Shown here: one piece after another, positions 58,304-60,000 of the stretch
How positions within the stretch are numbered: position 1 is the stretch's first letter
Layout of the letters: each line of letters starts with the position of its first letter
Source of the DNA: Polytrichum commune
Lineage: Eukaryota; Streptophyta; Polytrichopsida; Polytrichales; Polytrichaceae
Direction: 5' to 3'
Assembly: GCA_950295325.1 (NCBI GenBank)
Contig: OX485805.1
Coordinates: 55,268,758-55,328,757 of the forward strand
DNA: 60,000 nt
Position numbers and translations under genes: made by a program
The notes under the pieces: generated by a model
Told to the model about the DNA's origin: nothing
Seen by the model: the letters and a program-made list of their open reading frames with translations, nothing else
Databases searched by the model: none

Positions 58304-58702
58304 CTATTTACAATTACCACACAATGGTACATAATCTTTTGGTTTTCTAGGATTAGGACAATCTTTTGCATAACGTCTAAGTTCCTTGCATCTATAACAG
58401 ATAGGAAATTTCCTTGGATCATATGGGTTTGAAATAAATCTCATATAATTATGAATATAAGCTAGAATTTTGTTCCAATTGATAGAATCAGTTTGTTGGT
58501 TCCGATTGGTATGCCCTTGAAAATTCAAAGGTACCAGCCGACGACTAAAATTTATTTTGGGATTATAATTGGCACTAAAACCATGTCCATCTTGTTCTTG
58601 TTGCCAAGGATGTGATTGATTTATATTGACTTGATTTATAGTCTTTTGTTGTTTAAGGTTCCAAAACTCTTGTACTAGATGATCCCCTCCACAGATATAC
58701 AT
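58304..58702 (-). pseudogene. Gag zinc-knuckle region
   Basis: CYRCKELRRYAKDCP has the CX2CX4-X-X4C knuckle spacing, but Arg (codon CGT) takes the place of the metal-binding His, consistent with a single A-to-G change. A second CGNCK-like segment lies at the C-terminal end. The flanking sequence is Asn/Gln-rich, usual for this Gag region. Confidence 0.7.
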
Positions 58703-59063
58703 CTAGTTTTGAATCCTTTTGGGGTTGGACATTCATTGGCAAGGTATCCCTAACCCTTACAATTGTGACACCATACATTATGTCATTCTTCTGTGGGTTG
58801 AGGTCTTTTAGGTTTATTGTTGGCTACCTTAAGTAATAGTTCCGACAATTGTTTAGTCAAATTCCATATGGCATTATCATGTTTAGCAATTACAGGGTCT
58901 TGTTGTGCATTTATGCTAATGGTAGAATGAGTATACAAAGGTGCATTAGAATTTTGCACTAGTGGTGCATCTATGATATAATGTTGATTGTCATCAATAA
59001 TGGGAATGGTACTTGAATGTGATGGATTGGATTGTTGGAGTATATAAATATGAATATCACAAA

Positions 59064-59668
59064 TTAATTTTCCAATCTACATTCTTCCCATGTTTTTGCT
59101 CGTGCGTAAGCTTGTGCATATGAAGTTGTGGTTTTTTCCTTGATATAGGTCCTAAGTTCCATAGGATATAAGCCACCGATAAATATACTCATAAGGAAAC
59201 CATCTAGGATTTGATGATTATCCATACGTTGCAAAATATCTTGTATCCTACCATAGTAGTTATCAACTCTCTCGTTGATATCCATTATGATGGTGCAAAT
59301 TTTTCTTGTAGACTAGTGGCAAAACCTAATGGTCTAATATGAGCTAGGAACACAATTCTCAATGCATTCCAATCAGCAAATGGTGGTTGTCTTTGATACC
59401 ATGCAAAGGCATCTTCTTGCAAAGACGCAACAAACACTTCTTGAAATTTGGTAACATGTACATTGCCGACTGCGCATGTGATTTCAAATTTTGCCACATA
59501 TGTATTGGGATTTGATCCCGGTCTCCCAAGGAAGTATGGGATATGTACTATGTTGGTTGTTCTAGGAGTTGGATTAACCATTGAATTAGGAAATGAGAGC
59601 AATGGTAAAGGTGGAATTGGGAGTTGGGAAATTGAAAATAGAGTCACAATATTTTGACCCACTTGCAC
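59064..59668 (-). pseudogene. Gag (retrotransposon capsid-like) region in two frames
   Basis: The first piece (59668-59285) has the Gag-like F.G..G..P..Y...FE and EDAFAWYQRQPP..DW pattern. The second (59285-59064) continues with QRMDNHQILDGFLMSIFIGG and RTYIKE. The two abut at 59285 in different frames, indicating a frameshift. Upstream sequence (59723-59977 reverse) may belong to the same element but is not recognised. Confidence 0.75.
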
Positions 59669-60000
59669 TTGTAAAATTCTTGAGGTTGGACCAAAATTTA
59701 GTTGTTGAGGTTTGAGAGGTGATCAATTTTCTCTTTGGCTCTCATTTTCTCCAAGTATTTGTATTTCTAGACTTAATTCTTTATCACAATTTCCAATATG
59801 TAACTTAAGTACAAATCTTAACCAACTCTTTCTTCTTTCAACTTTCTTCCTTTGGTATTCTCCAGCAATTACACGGCCCTCCCTAGCCTTGTCATTGGTT
59901 ATTTTTATTACTAAGGTTGCGTGCAAATGAGATTTAGCATGTGCATGTTCCAATATGAAAGTTGCGTATGCTAACACATCACCTTGTTTATTTATCTATT

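Larger units (their letters stand above)
55205..59670 (-). mobile_element. Ty3/gypsy LTR retrotransposon remnant, reverse strand, no LTRs seen
   Basis: From high to low coordinates the order is Gag (59668-59064), zinc knuckle (58702-58304), spacer and protease (57978 to about 57550, resuming 56785-56598), then the start of reverse transcriptase (55979-55677) and its decayed core (down to about 55205). This is the standard gag-protease-RT order. A SINE and a MITE interrupt it at 56783-57545. Frames are broken by stops and frameshifts. Neither LTR, the integrase nor a primer-binding site is identified; the 5' end probably lies beyond the window. Confidence 0.85.

Noticed and set aside
1-60000. 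CRISPR arrays, bacterial operons or phage regions
   Set aside because: No regularly spaced repeats; gene structure is eukaryotic with introns.

Overview
The window is AT-rich, repeat-dense nuclear DNA from a land plant. The evidence is a spliced chalcone-synthase-type (type III polyketide synthase) gene, a spliced heavy-metal-associated (HMA) domain gene, plant-type telomere units (TTTAGGG) and many plant-style TIR/MITE elements. The polyketide synthase is very divergent from seed-plant chalcone synthases, which may point to a non-seed plant (bryophyte, lycophyte or fern). That is inference; the species cannot be read from the sequence.

Layout. 0-6.3 kb: an isolated reverse-strand ORF with a CENP-B/pogo-like DNA-binding domain (1328-2116), small MITE copies and a locally duplicated repeat (5.3-6.1 kb). 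6.3-7.8 kb: a TIR element with a non-autonomous pogo-type element inside it. 8.2-10.9 kb: the type III PKS gene, forward, three exons. Its second intron is flanked by direct repeats, needs a GC-AG splice and holds a 5S-rRNA-like sequence. 11-18.6 kb: repeats only. 18.75-20.34 kb: the HMA gene, reverse, four coding exons, with a Tyr/Arg/Asp/Ser-rich tail. Just upstream is a short GC-rich island of unknown origin. 21-60 kb: no host gene I can support. This part is old transposon debris: a degraded pogo/Tigger-like transposon (39.36-41.37 kb), a long-TIR element with an 8-bp target duplication (37.16-38.33 kb), several TTA-target MITEs, and a reverse-strand Ty3/gypsy polyprotein remnant (about 55.2-59.7 kb) broken by a tRNA-type SINE and then a Harbinger-like MITE.

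The two host genes have coding sequence clearly richer in G and C than their surroundings, and show no sign of working together. The best-supported observations are structural. Two insertions (37162-38328 and 38459-38841) can be dated relative to their host repeat, because an uninterrupted copy of that repeat lies at about 30.37-30.75 kb. The Ty3/gypsy, SINE and MITE nest can be ordered from target duplications. I see no convincing new multi-gene system. The most interesting single locus is the PKS gene, with its altered active site and apparently acquired intron.
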